Shown here: piece after piece, positions 26,358 through 34,718 of the stretch | Layout of the letters: each line of letters starts with the position of its first letter | Position numbering within the stretch: position 1 is the first letter of the stretch | NCBI RefSeq assembly: GCF_008152325.1 | Contig: NZ_CP042243.1 | Location: 1,617,026-1,681,025, forward strand | DNA: 64,000 nt | Source of the DNA: Crassaminicella thermophila | GTDB taxonomy: Bacteria > Bacillota > Clostridia > Peptostreptococcales > Thermotaleaceae | Direction of reading: 5' to 3' | Made by a program: the position numbers and the translations under genes | Notes under the pieces: generated by a model | Databases searched by the model: none | What the model was told of the DNA's origin: nothing | The model's input: the letters and a program-made list of their open reading frames with translations, nothing else

Positions 26358-26918
26358 CTATTTTAACTTTTCGTTAAATAACTTTATTGCACTATTTACC
26401 CCAGCTGTTACTGCTTTTGAAGTAATAGTAGCTCCTGAAATTGCCAAAATCTCATTATCTTTTGGCTCTCCTGATTTAATAACTTCTAAATCTTTTTGTG
26501 TACTTTTTCCATTGTATTGATCTTTAAACTCTCCTGATGCTTTCGCTCCTAATCCTGGAGTTTCTTGATGGTTTCCTATACTTACACCTTTAATTACATT
26601 ATCCGTGCTTATTCCTATCATTACTTCAACAGGTCCACCATAACCACTAGGATTTGTCTTAATCGTATATCCGACAGTTTCTCCATTTTTTATTCCTCTA
26701 TATACTTCAATAACATTATCATAATTTTCATAAATATCTTTTTCTACTTCCTCAAAGTCAGTAGCATCTGGAAGTACAGTTTGGCGAGCTTCTTTATTTG
26801 CTTGAATCATTTGCTGCTTGATAGGTTCTTTTGTAATATCATTTGTATACGCAAGAATCATTGCTGCCACAGCTGTTATAAATAAAAGAATTATTCCTAA
26901 TTTTCCTATCTCTTTCAT
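26358..26918 (-). CDS. rnfG: Rnf complex flavoprotein subunit RnfG
   Basis: 186 residues with an N-terminal membrane anchor (about 5-24) and an extracytoplasmic FMN-binding domain. The flavinylation motif SGATITSKAV (about 159-168) places FMN on the Thr after ApbE-type transfer. IGNHQETPGLGAKASGEFKD is also typical. It carries electrons in the chain from RnfB/RnfD to RnfC. Confidence 0.95.
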   Translation of the reverse strand: MKEIGKLGIILLFITAVAAMILAYTNDITKEPIKQQMIQANKEARQTVLPDATDFEEVEKDIYENYDNVIEVYRGIKNGETVGYTIKTNPSGYGGPVEVMIGISTDNVIKGVSIGNHQETPGLGAKASGEFKDQYNGKSTQKDLEVIKSGEPKDNEILAISGATITSKAVTAGVNSAIKLFNEKLK

Positions 26919-27857
26919 TTATTTCACCTCCCCAAAAACTCTTGGACTTGTATATTTATCAATAAGTGGTACAGCCACGTTCATTAAAAGTATTGAGTAA
27001 GATACCCCTTCTGGATATCCTCCATAAAGCCTAATAATACTTGTTAAAATACCACATCCTAATGCAAATATTACTTGTCCTTTTGGTGTTACAGGTGATG
27101 AAGCATAATCTGTTGCCATATAGATTGCACCAATCATTAAACCTCCTGCAAATACTTGATAAATCATAAATTGAATACTAAATCCACCTAAAATAAATGT
27201 TAATACTGCAACTGTAGCAATATATATTATTGGTACTCTTGGAGTAATTACCCCTCTATATACAAGATAAATTCCACCAATAATTAATAATATAGCAGAA
27301 GTTTCTCCAATACATCCACCTATATTTCCAATTATCAAATCTGCAAGAGATGGTAATTGTTCCCCAGCAGCTTCCCCTCCAAGTATTGCTAATGGTGTTG
27401 CTGTACTTACTGCATCAGCACCAGGTTTTACCCAAGCTGTCATTTGTACTGGCCATGAAGCTAAAAGCATTGCACGTGCTGCTAAAGCTGGATTCATAAA
27501 ATTATGTCCTAATCCTCCAAACACTTGCTTTACAATAGCAATAGCAAACACTGATCCTATTACTGGAATCCACCAAGGTGCACTTGCTGGTATGTTAAAT
27601 GCTAATAACAGCCCAGTAACTACAGCACTCCAATCATTAATTGTCACAGGTTTTTTACAAATTTTTTGTATCAAAGCTTCTGTTACTACTGCAGCAATTA
27701 CAGCAGCAAGAATTATTTTTACAGCACCAATTCTAAAGAAGTATACTCCTGCTAAAGTTGCAGGAAGTAGTGCGATTACTACATCTCGCATTATTCTATT
27801 TACTGATTCATCTGCCCTTATGTGGGGAGACGAAGACACAATAAGTCTATTGTCCAT
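26919..27857 (-). CDS. rnfD: Rnf complex membrane flavoprotein subunit RnfD
   Basis: About 312 residues with eight to ten membrane spans. The flavin attachment motif lies in DAVSTATPLAILGG (Thr in the S-T-A-T-P context). LIVSSSPHIRADESVNRIM is the usual N-terminus. I choose ATG 27857, behind GGGAGGGAAT; a longer frame to 27875 would touch rnfC. The stop is directly adjacent to the rnfG start. Confidence 0.95.
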   Translation of the reverse strand: MDNRLIVSSSPHIRADESVNRIMRDVVIALLPATLAGVYFFRIGAVKIILAAVIAAVVTEALIQKICKKPVTINDWSAVVTGLLLAFNIPASAPWWIPVIGSVFAIAIVKQVFGGLGHNFMNPALAARAMLLASWPVQMTAWVKPGADAVSTATPLAILGGEAAGEQLPSLADLIIGNIGGCIGETSAILLIIGGIYLVYRGVITPRVPIIYIATVAVLTFILGGFSIQFMIYQVFAGGLMIGAIYMATDYASSPVTPKGQVIFALGCGILTSIIRLYGGYPEGVSYSILLMNVAVPLIDKYTSPRVFGEVK

Positions 27858-27874
27858 ATTCTTATTCCCTCCCA

Positions 27875-29197
27875 TTACTTAGTCTTTCTTTTTTTTGCAA
27901 TAATTTCTCGCTTAGCAACCCTAATTGACTGAAGTAGTGGTCTCTTGGAAGGACAGATAAACGAACAAGAACCACATTCTATACAGTCAAGTGCATGATA
28001 TTTTTCAGCTGTCTCATACATATTTCTCAAAGAGTAAGCACTTATATATAATGGCTGTAAAAAAGCTGGGCAAATATCAACACATTTACCACATCTAATA
28101 CACGCCTTTGGCTCTGGTAATCTTGCTTCTTCAGGCGTAAATACTAATATACCTGATGTACCCTTTGTTGAAGGTATTTCGTCAGTATGTTGAGAAAGCC
28201 CCATCATAGGTCCACCTAGTATTATTTTTCCTGGATTTCCATTATATCCTCCACATTGCTCAACAATTTCTTTAATATAAGTACCTACCTTAATTAATAA
28301 ATTTTTAGGTTCCTTAATTCCTTTTCCCGTAATTGTACAAATTCTTTCTATTAAAGGCATTCCTGTCTTAATAGCTTTTGCAACAGCTGAAGCAGTTGCA
28401 ACATTGTTTACAATAACACCTGCATCCATTGGAAGTCCTCCAGATGGAACCTCTCTCTTTGTACAAGCATAAATTAACTGTTTTTCTGCTCCTTGAGGAT
28501 ATTTAGTTTTTAGTCCTACTACTTTTATTTCTTTATACCCTTTTGAAGCATTTTTCATACTTTCTATAGCATCTGGCTTATTGTCTTCTATTCCTATATA
28601 AGCTTTTGAAACATTTACTACTTTCATCATAGCTCTTAATCCATAAACAATACTTTCTGGATCTTCTAACATAAGTCTGTGATCAGCAGTTAAATATGGT
28701 TCACATTCAGCTCCATTTAAAATAATTGTATCAATCTTTTTCTCAGGTGGTGGAGAAAGCTTTACATGAGTAGGAAAAGTAGCACCTCCCATACCTACAA
28801 TACCTGCTTCTTTAATAATATCTAATATTTGCTTTCCTGATAAATTTTCTATATCTCCTTTTGGTTTAACACTTTCATGAACTTCGTTTAAACCATCAGC
28901 TTCAATTACAATGCATTCTACCTCACCTGTTGGTGTTAGCATGCGTGCTATCTGTTTTACTTCACCTGAAACACTACTATGTACAGGCGTTGAAACAAAA
29001 GCCTTTGCTTCCCCTATTTTTTGTCCTATCTTCACCTTATCTCCAACTTTTACTAAAGGTTCACACGGTGCTCCAATATGCTGTTGAAGCGGTATTGCAA
29101 CACGATCTGGCTCTTTTGCTTTTTCTACTTTAAATCTTTCTGTTGCTTCCTTATAGTGAGGAGGATGTACACCTCCTCTAAAGGATAAAAGATTCAT
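27875..29197 (-). CDS. rnfC: Rnf complex NADH-binding subunit RnfC
   Basis: 440 residues. It begins with the GGVHPP motif (SFRGGVHPPHYKEAT), has a central flavin/NAD-binding part (GMGGATFPTHVKLSPP, NGAECEPYLTADHRLM), and ends with two 4Fe-4S motifs, CIRCGKCVDICP and CIECGSCSFICP. RnfC exchanges electrons with NAD+. First gene of the operon. Rnf couples ferredoxin oxidation by NAD+ to Na+ or H+ export and is a main energy-conserving complex in anaerobic Clostridia. Confidence 0.97.
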   Translation of the reverse strand: MNLLSFRGGVHPPHYKEATERFKVEKAKEPDRVAIPLQQHIGAPCEPLVKVGDKVKIGQKIGEAKAFVSTPVHSSVSGEVKQIARMLTPTGEVECIVIEADGLNEVHESVKPKGDIENLSGKQILDIIKEAGIVGMGGATFPTHVKLSPPPEKKIDTIILNGAECEPYLTADHRLMLEDPESIVYGLRAMMKVVNVSKAYIGIEDNKPDAIESMKNASKGYKEIKVVGLKTKYPQGAEKQLIYACTKREVPSGGLPMDAGVIVNNVATASAVAKAIKTGMPLIERICTITGKGIKEPKNLLIKVGTYIKEIVEQCGGYNGNPGKIILGGPMMGLSQHTDEIPSTKGTSGILVFTPEEARLPEPKACIRCGKCVDICPAFLQPLYISAYSLRNMYETAEKYHALDCIECGSCSFICPSKRPLLQSIRVAKREIIAKKRKTK

Positions 29198-29553
29198 TTA
29201 TATTCACCCCTTATTTTATAAATTAGTTATTTTGTTTATGGCTATAGCCAATGATGCTACATTTTTCACTATATTTTTTATGGAAAAGTATGTATTCCCC
29301 ACACAATTATACCGTATTGTATATTGTATAATTGTATAAACATTAATAAAATATATACTAATTCATATATCCATAAAAAATATAGCTCATTAAATATTAT
29401 TTATCATCACATTAATTATATATTAACTTCTATGCTTAAAAAAGTCAATCTAACTTACGATATATGGATTCAATTTGCAATTATATTAATATAATAACTT
29501 TCTTGAAAAAACTTTCTTTTCTTACTACTCGAAATTTTATTATTTTATCAAAA
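29198..29553. promoter_or_regulatory. Intergenic region upstream of rnfC; probable promoter region
   Basis: About 356 bases with no gene. The sequence is very A/T-rich, with many TATAAT-like strings and no convincing pair of -35/-10 boxes that I can single out. The rnf promoter must lie here, because rnfC starts at 29197 and the gene to the right is closed by its own terminator. No riboswitch or T-box signature was seen. Confidence 0.5.
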
Positions 29554-29586
29554 AAAAATAAAATTGCAAGTTGCAATTTTATTTTT
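29554..29586 (-). terminator. Rho-independent terminator after the ATPase/PHP/DRTGG cluster
   Basis: A near-perfect inverted repeat (29554-29569 with 29571-29586) lies right after the stop of the ATPase gene at 29588 and is followed on the minus strand by a run of eight T. It separates this cluster from the rnf operon. Confidence 0.88.
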
Positions 29587-29587
29587 A

Positions 29588-30157
29588 CTATTTTGGTTGA
29601 TTTTTAATTTCTTTGTTTTTATATAATTCCTTTATTCCATCAATAATATAATTTTTCATCCAATCTATCACTGCTACATCATTTAATGGCATTCCTCCTA
29701 GAACCTTTCTTATTTCTCTAGTATCAAAAATAAATTCACATTCATTGAAAGTATGTTTATAAACATAATCAATTTTTTCATTTGCCATAATAATTGTAAT
29801 TATTGTATCAACCATATTTCCTAAGGGAGCACGATCAATATGGTCTCTTTCAAAACTAGCAAATATTTCTGTTCCTTTTCCTAACTCCGATTGAATATAA
29901 AATCTTCCATTACATCTCTCTGCAGCAGCCTTAAATAAAGATATTCCCAATCCTACTTTTCTTGTTTTTCTCGTAGTCACAAATGGATTTATTACTTTCT
30001 CTAATAAATCTTTATTCATTCCAATGCCATTATCGATAATTTTTATATTTATAAAATTTTCTTTTTCATTTTCTTCAATAATAATTTGAATAAATGTAGC
30101 TTTAGCTGTAATACTATTTTGTACAATATCTAATATATGAAGAGATAATTCTTTCAC
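29588..30157 (-). CDS. GHKL-type ATP-binding protein (histidine-kinase-like ATPase)
   Basis: 189 residues. The ATP-binding fold shows an N box (LHILDIVQNSITAKATFI), a G1 box (KIIDNGIGMNKDLLEKVINP), and a GLG-type G2 box (KVGLGISLFKAAAERCNG). There is no receiver or dimerisation domain with a phospho-acceptor His, so it is not a classical sensor kinase. In Clostridia this family is found with PHP and DRTGG genes near electron-bifurcating [FeFe]-hydrogenase genes. Its molecular role is unknown. Fifth and last gene of a five-gene group that probably forms one transcript. Confidence 0.8.
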   Translation of the reverse strand: MKELSLHILDIVQNSITAKATFIQIIIEENEKENFINIKIIDNGIGMNKDLLEKVINPFVTTRKTRKVGLGISLFKAAAERCNGRFYIQSELGKGTEIFASFERDHIDRAPLGNMVDTIITIIMANEKIDYVYKHTFNECEFIFDTREIRKVLGGMPLNDVAVIDWMKNYIIDGIKELYKNKEIKNQPK

Positions 30158-30181
30158 CCCTAAAAACCCTCCATCTTTATA

Positions 30182-30889
30182 TCATTTTAATGCTTCAAAA
30201 ATACTATCTATATTTTTCGTTGCTACTTCAATATAACTTTCTCGTTCTAGTATATCCCATAAATAATGTGCATCTGAACTTTGAATAATTTGATATTTAT
30301 TAAGATTCTTATGCTTTTCTAAGAATTTATTAATATTGCAATTCTTAGAAACTTCTAGAGTCCTTATCTGTAACTCATTAGGAATAAACCCTAAATTCCC
30401 TATCAAACTATATGAACTTCTATCAATATGGGCTGGTATAACAATTCCATTTAATTTATTAATTTCATAAAAAACTTCATTTAAAGTAATATTAACAGAA
30501 GCTATTAGCATTTTATTGTTTTCGCTTATTATTCTATCTTGTGCATCAAACAATAGTTGTCTTCCAAAAATTTCAGGTATATTCTCTTTATTTGGTAATT
30601 TATTATATACTAATTTTTGAAAAATGATTGCAGATTCTATATCTTTAAATAAACAAATAAGATGTACTTCTTCTTTAGTTTGGAGCTCTATACCAGGTAT
30701 AATAATAATATCTTTATTTTGTGCTACCTGCATACAAGCCTTGCAATTTTCTACACTATTGTGATCTGTTATAGCTATGGCATCTAATCCCTTTAAGACA
30801 CTCATATTGACAATATTATTAGGCGTCATATCTTCATCGGCACAAGGCGATAGAGCTGTGTGAATATGAAAGTCTATAGCAATTTTCAT
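30182..30889 (-). CDS. PHP domain phosphoesterase
   Basis: 235 residues. The N-terminal motif DFHIHTALSPCADEDMTP is the first PHP metal-binding site (HxH), AITDHNSVENC the next, GIELQTKEEVHLI another, and SSDAHYLWDI the last. The family hydrolyses phosphate esters such as nucleoside 3',5'-bisphosphates or histidinol phosphate. The substrate here is unknown. It lies between the GHKL ATPase and a DRTGG gene. Confidence 0.88.
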   Translation of the reverse strand: MKIAIDFHIHTALSPCADEDMTPNNIVNMSVLKGLDAIAITDHNSVENCKACMQVAQNKDIIIIPGIELQTKEEVHLICLFKDIESAIIFQKLVYNKLPNKENIPEIFGRQLLFDAQDRIISENNKMLIASVNITLNEVFYEINKLNGIVIPAHIDRSSYSLIGNLGFIPNELQIRTLEVSKNCNINKFLEKHKNLNKYQIIQSSDAHYLWDILERESYIEVATKNIDSIFEALK

Positions 30890-30893
30890 ACTA

Positions 30894-31226
30894 TTATAAC
30901 CCTAAATCATGAAGTATGCAGAATATTCCATAACTATTTAAATCTGTACTTATAATCGGAATATTTTCTTCATTAGCCTTATTGATTGTATCCATATCTA
31001 CATCTATTGACTCAGGAATAATTATACAGCTAATCTCAAGTAAACTAGCCACTGCTACAATATTCATATGAGTCTGAACTGTAATCCAAGCATCTCCAGC
31101 TTTTGCATTTGCCATAACCCAACTTAATAAATCACAACAATACACCCCTTTAATTTCTTTAGAGATCGTTTGATTATCTGTCAATAATTTAAAATTCTCT
31201 TTTTTAATTAAATCATTTACCTTCAT
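30894..31226 (-). CDS. DRTGG domain protein (single domain)
   Basis: 110 residues, one DRTGG domain: CCDLLSWVMANAKAGDAWIT, followed by HMNIVAVASLLEISCIIIPE. DRTGG domains occur with CBS domains in regulatory enzymes (CobB/PTA-like). The protein alone has no known enzymatic role. A second, diverged DRTGG gene lies two genes upstream in transcription (31684-32046), the two flanking an ATPase. Confidence 0.85.
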   Translation of the reverse strand: MKVNDLIKKENFKLLTDNQTISKEIKGVYCCDLLSWVMANAKAGDAWITVQTHMNIVAVASLLEISCIIIPESIDVDMDTINKANEENIPIISTDLNSYGIFCILHDLGL

Positions 31227-31237
31227 CGTTTTCCCTC

Positions 31238-31678
31238 CTAATTGATATATATCTTCATTTTAAGTATTGTTGACTCTCCTTCTTTTGATTGTATATAAAA
31301 TTCGTCACTATATCGTTTCATATTTGGAAGTCCCATACCTGCTCCAAATCCTAACTCTCTTACCCTATTAGAAGCTGTGGAATATCCTTCTTCCATAGCA
31401 CGATCAATATTTTTAATACCTGGTCCTTTGTCCTTAGCAATAATTTGAATACTATCAGGACTAATAAAAACAGTGATTTTTCCACCTGCAGAATGTATAA
31501 CTATATTCATCTCTGCTTCATACGTAACAATTGCTGCCTTTTTTATTATTTTTGAATCTATGCCTAATTGCCTAAGAACTTTTTTAATATTGCTTGATGC
31601 CTCCCCTGCTCTAGAAAAATCATCTTTTATAACCTCATATTCTAATTTAATACTATTTTTTATTTGTTCATTCTCCAT
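31238..31678 (-). CDS. Anti-sigma-factor-like ATP-binding protein (HATPase)
   Basis: 146 residues resembling RsbW/SpoIIAB-type serine kinases, but it may lack kinase activity. It has an N box (AAIVTYEAEMNIVIHSAGGK), a G1 box (IIAKDKGPGIKNIDRAM), and a glycine-rich lid (VRELGFGAGMGLPNMKRYSD). Such proteins usually bind a sigma factor or anti-sigma antagonist. No antagonist gene sits beside it; it is flanked by DRTGG genes, as in Clostridia hydrogenase-linked loci. Confidence 0.82.
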   Translation of the reverse strand: MENEQIKNSIKLEYEVIKDDFSRAGEASSNIKKVLRQLGIDSKIIKKAAIVTYEAEMNIVIHSAGGKITVFISPDSIQIIAKDKGPGIKNIDRAMEEGYSTASNRVRELGFGAGMGLPNMKRYSDEFYIQSKEGESTILKMKIYIN

Positions 31679-31683
31679 AAAGT

Positions 31684-32046
31684 TTACTCTCCTCCTCTGA
31701 TAGGAATACCTTTAAGACCATTGTTATACAATATTCCACAAGCAGTATATAAAATATGATTTGTACTAAGTAATATAATATTATTTTTTTTAGCAAGTTC
31801 AATAACTTCCTTATCAGGTTTTTTCCCTCGAACAAAAACAATCACATTAATATCTACCATCTCTGCAGTTCTAATCACTTGTGGATTTATAAGTCCTGTG
31901 AGTAATAATGTCTTTCCATTTATAAAAGCCAATACATCACTCATTAAGTCACAACCAAAAGCAGCTTCTACTTTTATATCATCTAACAAATGCTCTCCTG
32001 TTAAACATTCAGCCTCTAAAATACTCATTATTTCATTAATTTTCAT
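31684..32046 (-). CDS. DRTGG domain protein (single domain)
   Basis: About 120 residues from ATG 32046, chosen because GAGGGGG lies 6 bases upstream; a TTG at 32061 is less likely. DRTGG pattern: FGCDLMSDVLAFINGKTLLL, followed by TGLINPQVIRTAEMVDINVI. Related to, but clearly distinct from, the second DRTGG protein in the cluster. Confidence 0.84.
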   Translation of the reverse strand: MKINEIMSILEAECLTGEHLLDDIKVEAAFGCDLMSDVLAFINGKTLLLTGLINPQVIRTAEMVDINVIVFVRGKKPDKEVIELAKKNNIILLSTNHILYTACGILYNNGLKGIPIRGGE

Positions 32047-32057
32047 TAAAATCCCCC

Positions 32058-32927
32058 TCAATATTCATTCTTAGCAGCAAAATTTGAATATTGGAACAAT
32101 TCATTCATGAGTGCATTCTGTATTGCTACAATTGGCTTTTCATCATCTTTTAAAACACCTTCTAACATTTGTTCAAAGTTTTCTACTATTTCAATAAATT
32201 CATTATGGATTTGCTGCATATGCTTAGATGGGACCTTTACCTTCATTTTAGCTTTTATATCTTTTAAATTGTCTATGTTTTTAAGTACTAAGATGTTACG
32301 TTGATCTATATCTAAGGAATTTTCCTCTGAACTTTTTATGATTTCAGATACATCCTTAAATATTTTAATTAACCTTGCATTTTGATCTCCTAGCAACATT
32401 GTATATTGAGAATCTTCTTTTCCATATTTTATTGCTCTAGTAGGAATATTTATTTTTACAACAAAAGCTTCATTATATTCCTTTTTAATCCTTGGTAAAA
32501 GCATATCTATGCTTTCCCTATCTAACATTGAAATTGTTAATACTTTATATCCATCATTATACCAAAGATAAGATCCCATTTTTTTTGTATTTAATTCATC
32601 AATCAAGATTTGTGCATTCTCCTTAGTAGTAAAGCTTCCTACTTGAATACTAAATATATCCATACCTTTCAATTCAAATGTATTTGCATAAGCTTCTTGT
32701 AATACTTGATTATTAAAATCTTTATTTCCTGAATTTGATACTTTTGGATTGGATGTATACTCTTTAGTTATTATTTTATTTTGAAAAAGATTTGGCAAAA
32801 TTACATATTTTGTACCTAAATACCCTAGCATAATAGAAATGCCTGGCAATAATAATACAAATATAATAATAAAGCTAAACTTCTTTCCCTTACTTTCTTT
32901 CCTAGTTTTTACCCTAGATTGTCTCAC
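32058..32927 (-). CDS. SPOR-domain membrane protein
   Basis: 289 residues. A basic N-terminus and one membrane span (about 18-40) precede an extracellular SPOR-type repeat (about 95-165, IFSIQVGSFTTKENAQILID and onwards). SPOR domains bind glycan strands stripped of peptides at division or sporulation septa. The C-terminal 120 residues are helical and unassigned. It is first in the cluster with the DRTGG/ATPase genes, separated by 11 bases from the next, but a shared function is not evident. Confidence 0.8.
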   Translation of the reverse strand: MRQSRVKTRKESKGKKFSFIIIFVLLLPGISIMLGYLGTKYVILPNLFQNKIITKEYTSNPKVSNSGNKDFNNQVLQEAYANTFELKGMDIFSIQVGSFTTKENAQILIDELNTKKMGSYLWYNDGYKVLTISMLDRESIDMLLPRIKKEYNEAFVVKINIPTRAIKYGKEDSQYTMLLGDQNARLIKIFKDVSEIIKSSEENSLDIDQRNILVLKNIDNLKDIKAKMKVKVPSKHMQQIHNEFIEIVENFEQMLEGVLKDDEKPIVAIQNALMNELFQYSNFAAKNEY

Positions 32928-33241
32928 TCTAACCCCCCCTAAAATATTTCTTTCATTTGTATTAGTTAATACGGATATAAAATAATCCTATAAAAGGTAT
33001 TTCTTTATCATATTAATTTTATTATATTTTCTACAGCCCTATCATCTTTTCCTTTTACATAGCAAAATAATTCCAAACCTTTTTTAAAACTTCTCAATAA
33101 AAATATTTTATCGTATTCAGAATATTACACATCTAAAATTATTATATTTTAATTATAAACTAATTCATCTAATAATCCGATATAAATTGTTTAACATTTA
33201 TATTTAAAAGAGTTGTTTAAATAAATAATAATCCCATACAT
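32928..33241. other. Intergenic region, no gene seen
   Basis: About 314 bases, extremely A/T-rich. I see no open frame with a ribosome-binding site, no tRNA and no riboswitch. It must hold the promoter for the SPOR-protein gene, but no clear -35/-10 pair stands out. Confidence 0.5.
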
Positions 33242-33272
33242 AAAAAACCCTACTATGAATAAGTAGGGTTTT
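33242..33272 (-). terminator. Rho-independent terminator after the NlpC/P60 gene
   Basis: Stem AAACCCTACT/AGTAGGGTTT with a short loop and flanking A/T runs, immediately downstream of the stop codon at 33271. Confidence 0.88.
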
Positions 33273-34371
33273 ATAAAACTCTTCTAGCTGTAACATATGT
33301 TCTTTTATAATATCCTTCTGTTAAATCTGATATAACAACTTTTTTTGCTTTTTTGCCAGAGGAAGCATGAATAAATTGTCCATTTCCTATATATATTCCT
33401 ACGTGGCTTATTTTTCCATTATTAACTCCATTTGTATCAAAAAATACTAAATCCCCTGCCCTTAAATCACTTTTTGAAACTTTTTTTCCTATCCTTACCT
33501 GATTACTTGATGTTCTTGGAATCTTTATACCTATATTATGATATACATACGATGTAAAGCCTGAACAATCAAAACGATTCGGCCCACTAGCACCATATAC
33601 ATACTTTTTTCCTAATAAATTTTTTGCAATAGTAACCACTTTAATCCCTAAAGAAGACCTATTCATAGACCTTGATATAGGTTTATTATTCAATAAAATC
33701 TTAACATAATCTTTATATATCCAACCAGTTTTATTATTTTGTGTAATTACATTGTACCACCCATTTTTATAGTTTTTCACCTTTACATACGTATCTAATG
33801 GTAAAGTTGTTATAATTCCTCCATTATCAGATGGACTTCTTCTTAAATTTACGTTACTAGCAGTTATTTTCGCTTTCTTGTAATTTGGCTTTATCGTTAT
33901 ATAGTCTGAATATACCCAACCCTTGCTTCCATCATCAAATATTATATGATACCAATTAGCATTTTTTTCAAAAACTGTTACCTCAAATTTAACGGGTAGC
34001 TTCTTTATGATATCCGAATTTATACAGGGCTGTTCTCTAACATTTAAACAATCTACATTTACAATGCCTTTTTTTATTAATTCTTTTTCATTGTCTATAA
34101 TAGCAATTAATTGATTATGTACCCATCCAATTTCTTTATTATTTAACGCAACTGCATACCACTCTCCATTATTATTTACAATATGAACGTAATCTCCAAG
34201 TTTTAAAGTATTTAAAACCATAGATTCTATTTTAGGTTCTTTTCTAACATTCACATCATTAGCAATAACTACTCCTTTTACAGCATCTTCTCCATAGGCA
34301 AAAGTAAATATTCCTAACACACATACACAAAAAATCACTATAGTAAAAGTTCGCTTGAAAAATTTTATCAT
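33271..34371 (-). CDS. Secreted NlpC/P60 endopeptidase with three SH3 domains
   Basis: 366 residues. Signal peptide (about 1-27, ending near FAYGEDA), three bacterial SH3 repeats (starting near VVIANDVNVRKEP, VDCLNVREQP, ITASNVNLRRSP) that bind wall peptides, then a C-terminal NlpC/P60 cysteine peptidase. Catalytic Cys is in RFDCSGFTSYVYHN, His in SHVGIYIGNGQFIHAS. It cuts the gamma-D-Glu to diamino acid bond in peptidoglycan. A single-gene transcript: a terminator lies behind it and a tRNA gene is upstream. Confidence 0.94.
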   Translation of the reverse strand: MIKFFKRTFTIVIFCVCVLGIFTFAYGEDAVKGVVIANDVNVRKEPKIESMVLNTLKLGDYVHIVNNNGEWYAVALNNKEIGWVHNQLIAIIDNEKELIKKGIVNVDCLNVREQPCINSDIIKKLPVKFEVTVFEKNANWYHIIFDDGSKGWVYSDYITIKPNYKKAKITASNVNLRRSPSDNGGIITTLPLDTYVKVKNYKNGWYNVITQNNKTGWIYKDYVKILLNNKPISRSMNRSSLGIKVVTIAKNLLGKKYVYGASGPNRFDCSGFTSYVYHNIGIKIPRTSSNQVRIGKKVSKSDLRAGDLVFFDTNGVNNGKISHVGIYIGNGQFIHASSGKKAKKVVISDLTEGYYKRTYVTARRVL

Positions 34372-34512
34372 TATATAGCCCCCTGTTTATTACTATTCAT
34401 CACACGATTGTATTTAATTATTTTGTCCCGTATATATCATATTATACTTTAAATAACGTTCTACAAAAAAAATAAAAATCCTTCTTCTTTTATAAAATTC
34501 AATAAAACAAAA

Positions 34513-34533
34513 AACTACTCACACTGAGTAGTT
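34513..34533 (-). terminator. Terminator hairpin after tRNA-Leu(GAG)
   Basis: 9-bp perfect stem (34513-34521 and 34525-34533), loop CAC, with T-rich sequence after it on the minus strand, 13 bases beyond the tRNA 3' end. Confidence 0.8.
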
Positions 34534-34545
34534 AATCATTGATTT

Positions 34546-34631
34546 TGGTGCGGATGGCGGGATTTGAACCCGCACGAGCGGTGCTCACTACCCCCTCAAG
34601 ATAGCGTGTCTGCCTGTTCCACCACATCCGC
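34546..34631 (-). tRNA. tRNA-Leu, anticodon GAG
   Basis: 86 bases including an encoded CCA (34546-34548). The acceptor arm GCGGATG/CATCCGC pairs fully. The D-loop, the long class II variable arm and the T arm (GGTTCAAATCC) are present. The anticodon stem CTATC/GGTAG encloses loop TTGAGGG, giving anticodon GAG, which reads CUC and CUU. A separate tRNA-Leu(CAA) lies at 45285. Confidence 0.97.
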
Positions 34632-34718
34632 ATTATTATATTTTATTTTTACAAATACACCTTTATAGTATAAATCTATTTTTGTATATTGTCAAGAAAT
34701 CATTCAATATAATCAGTA

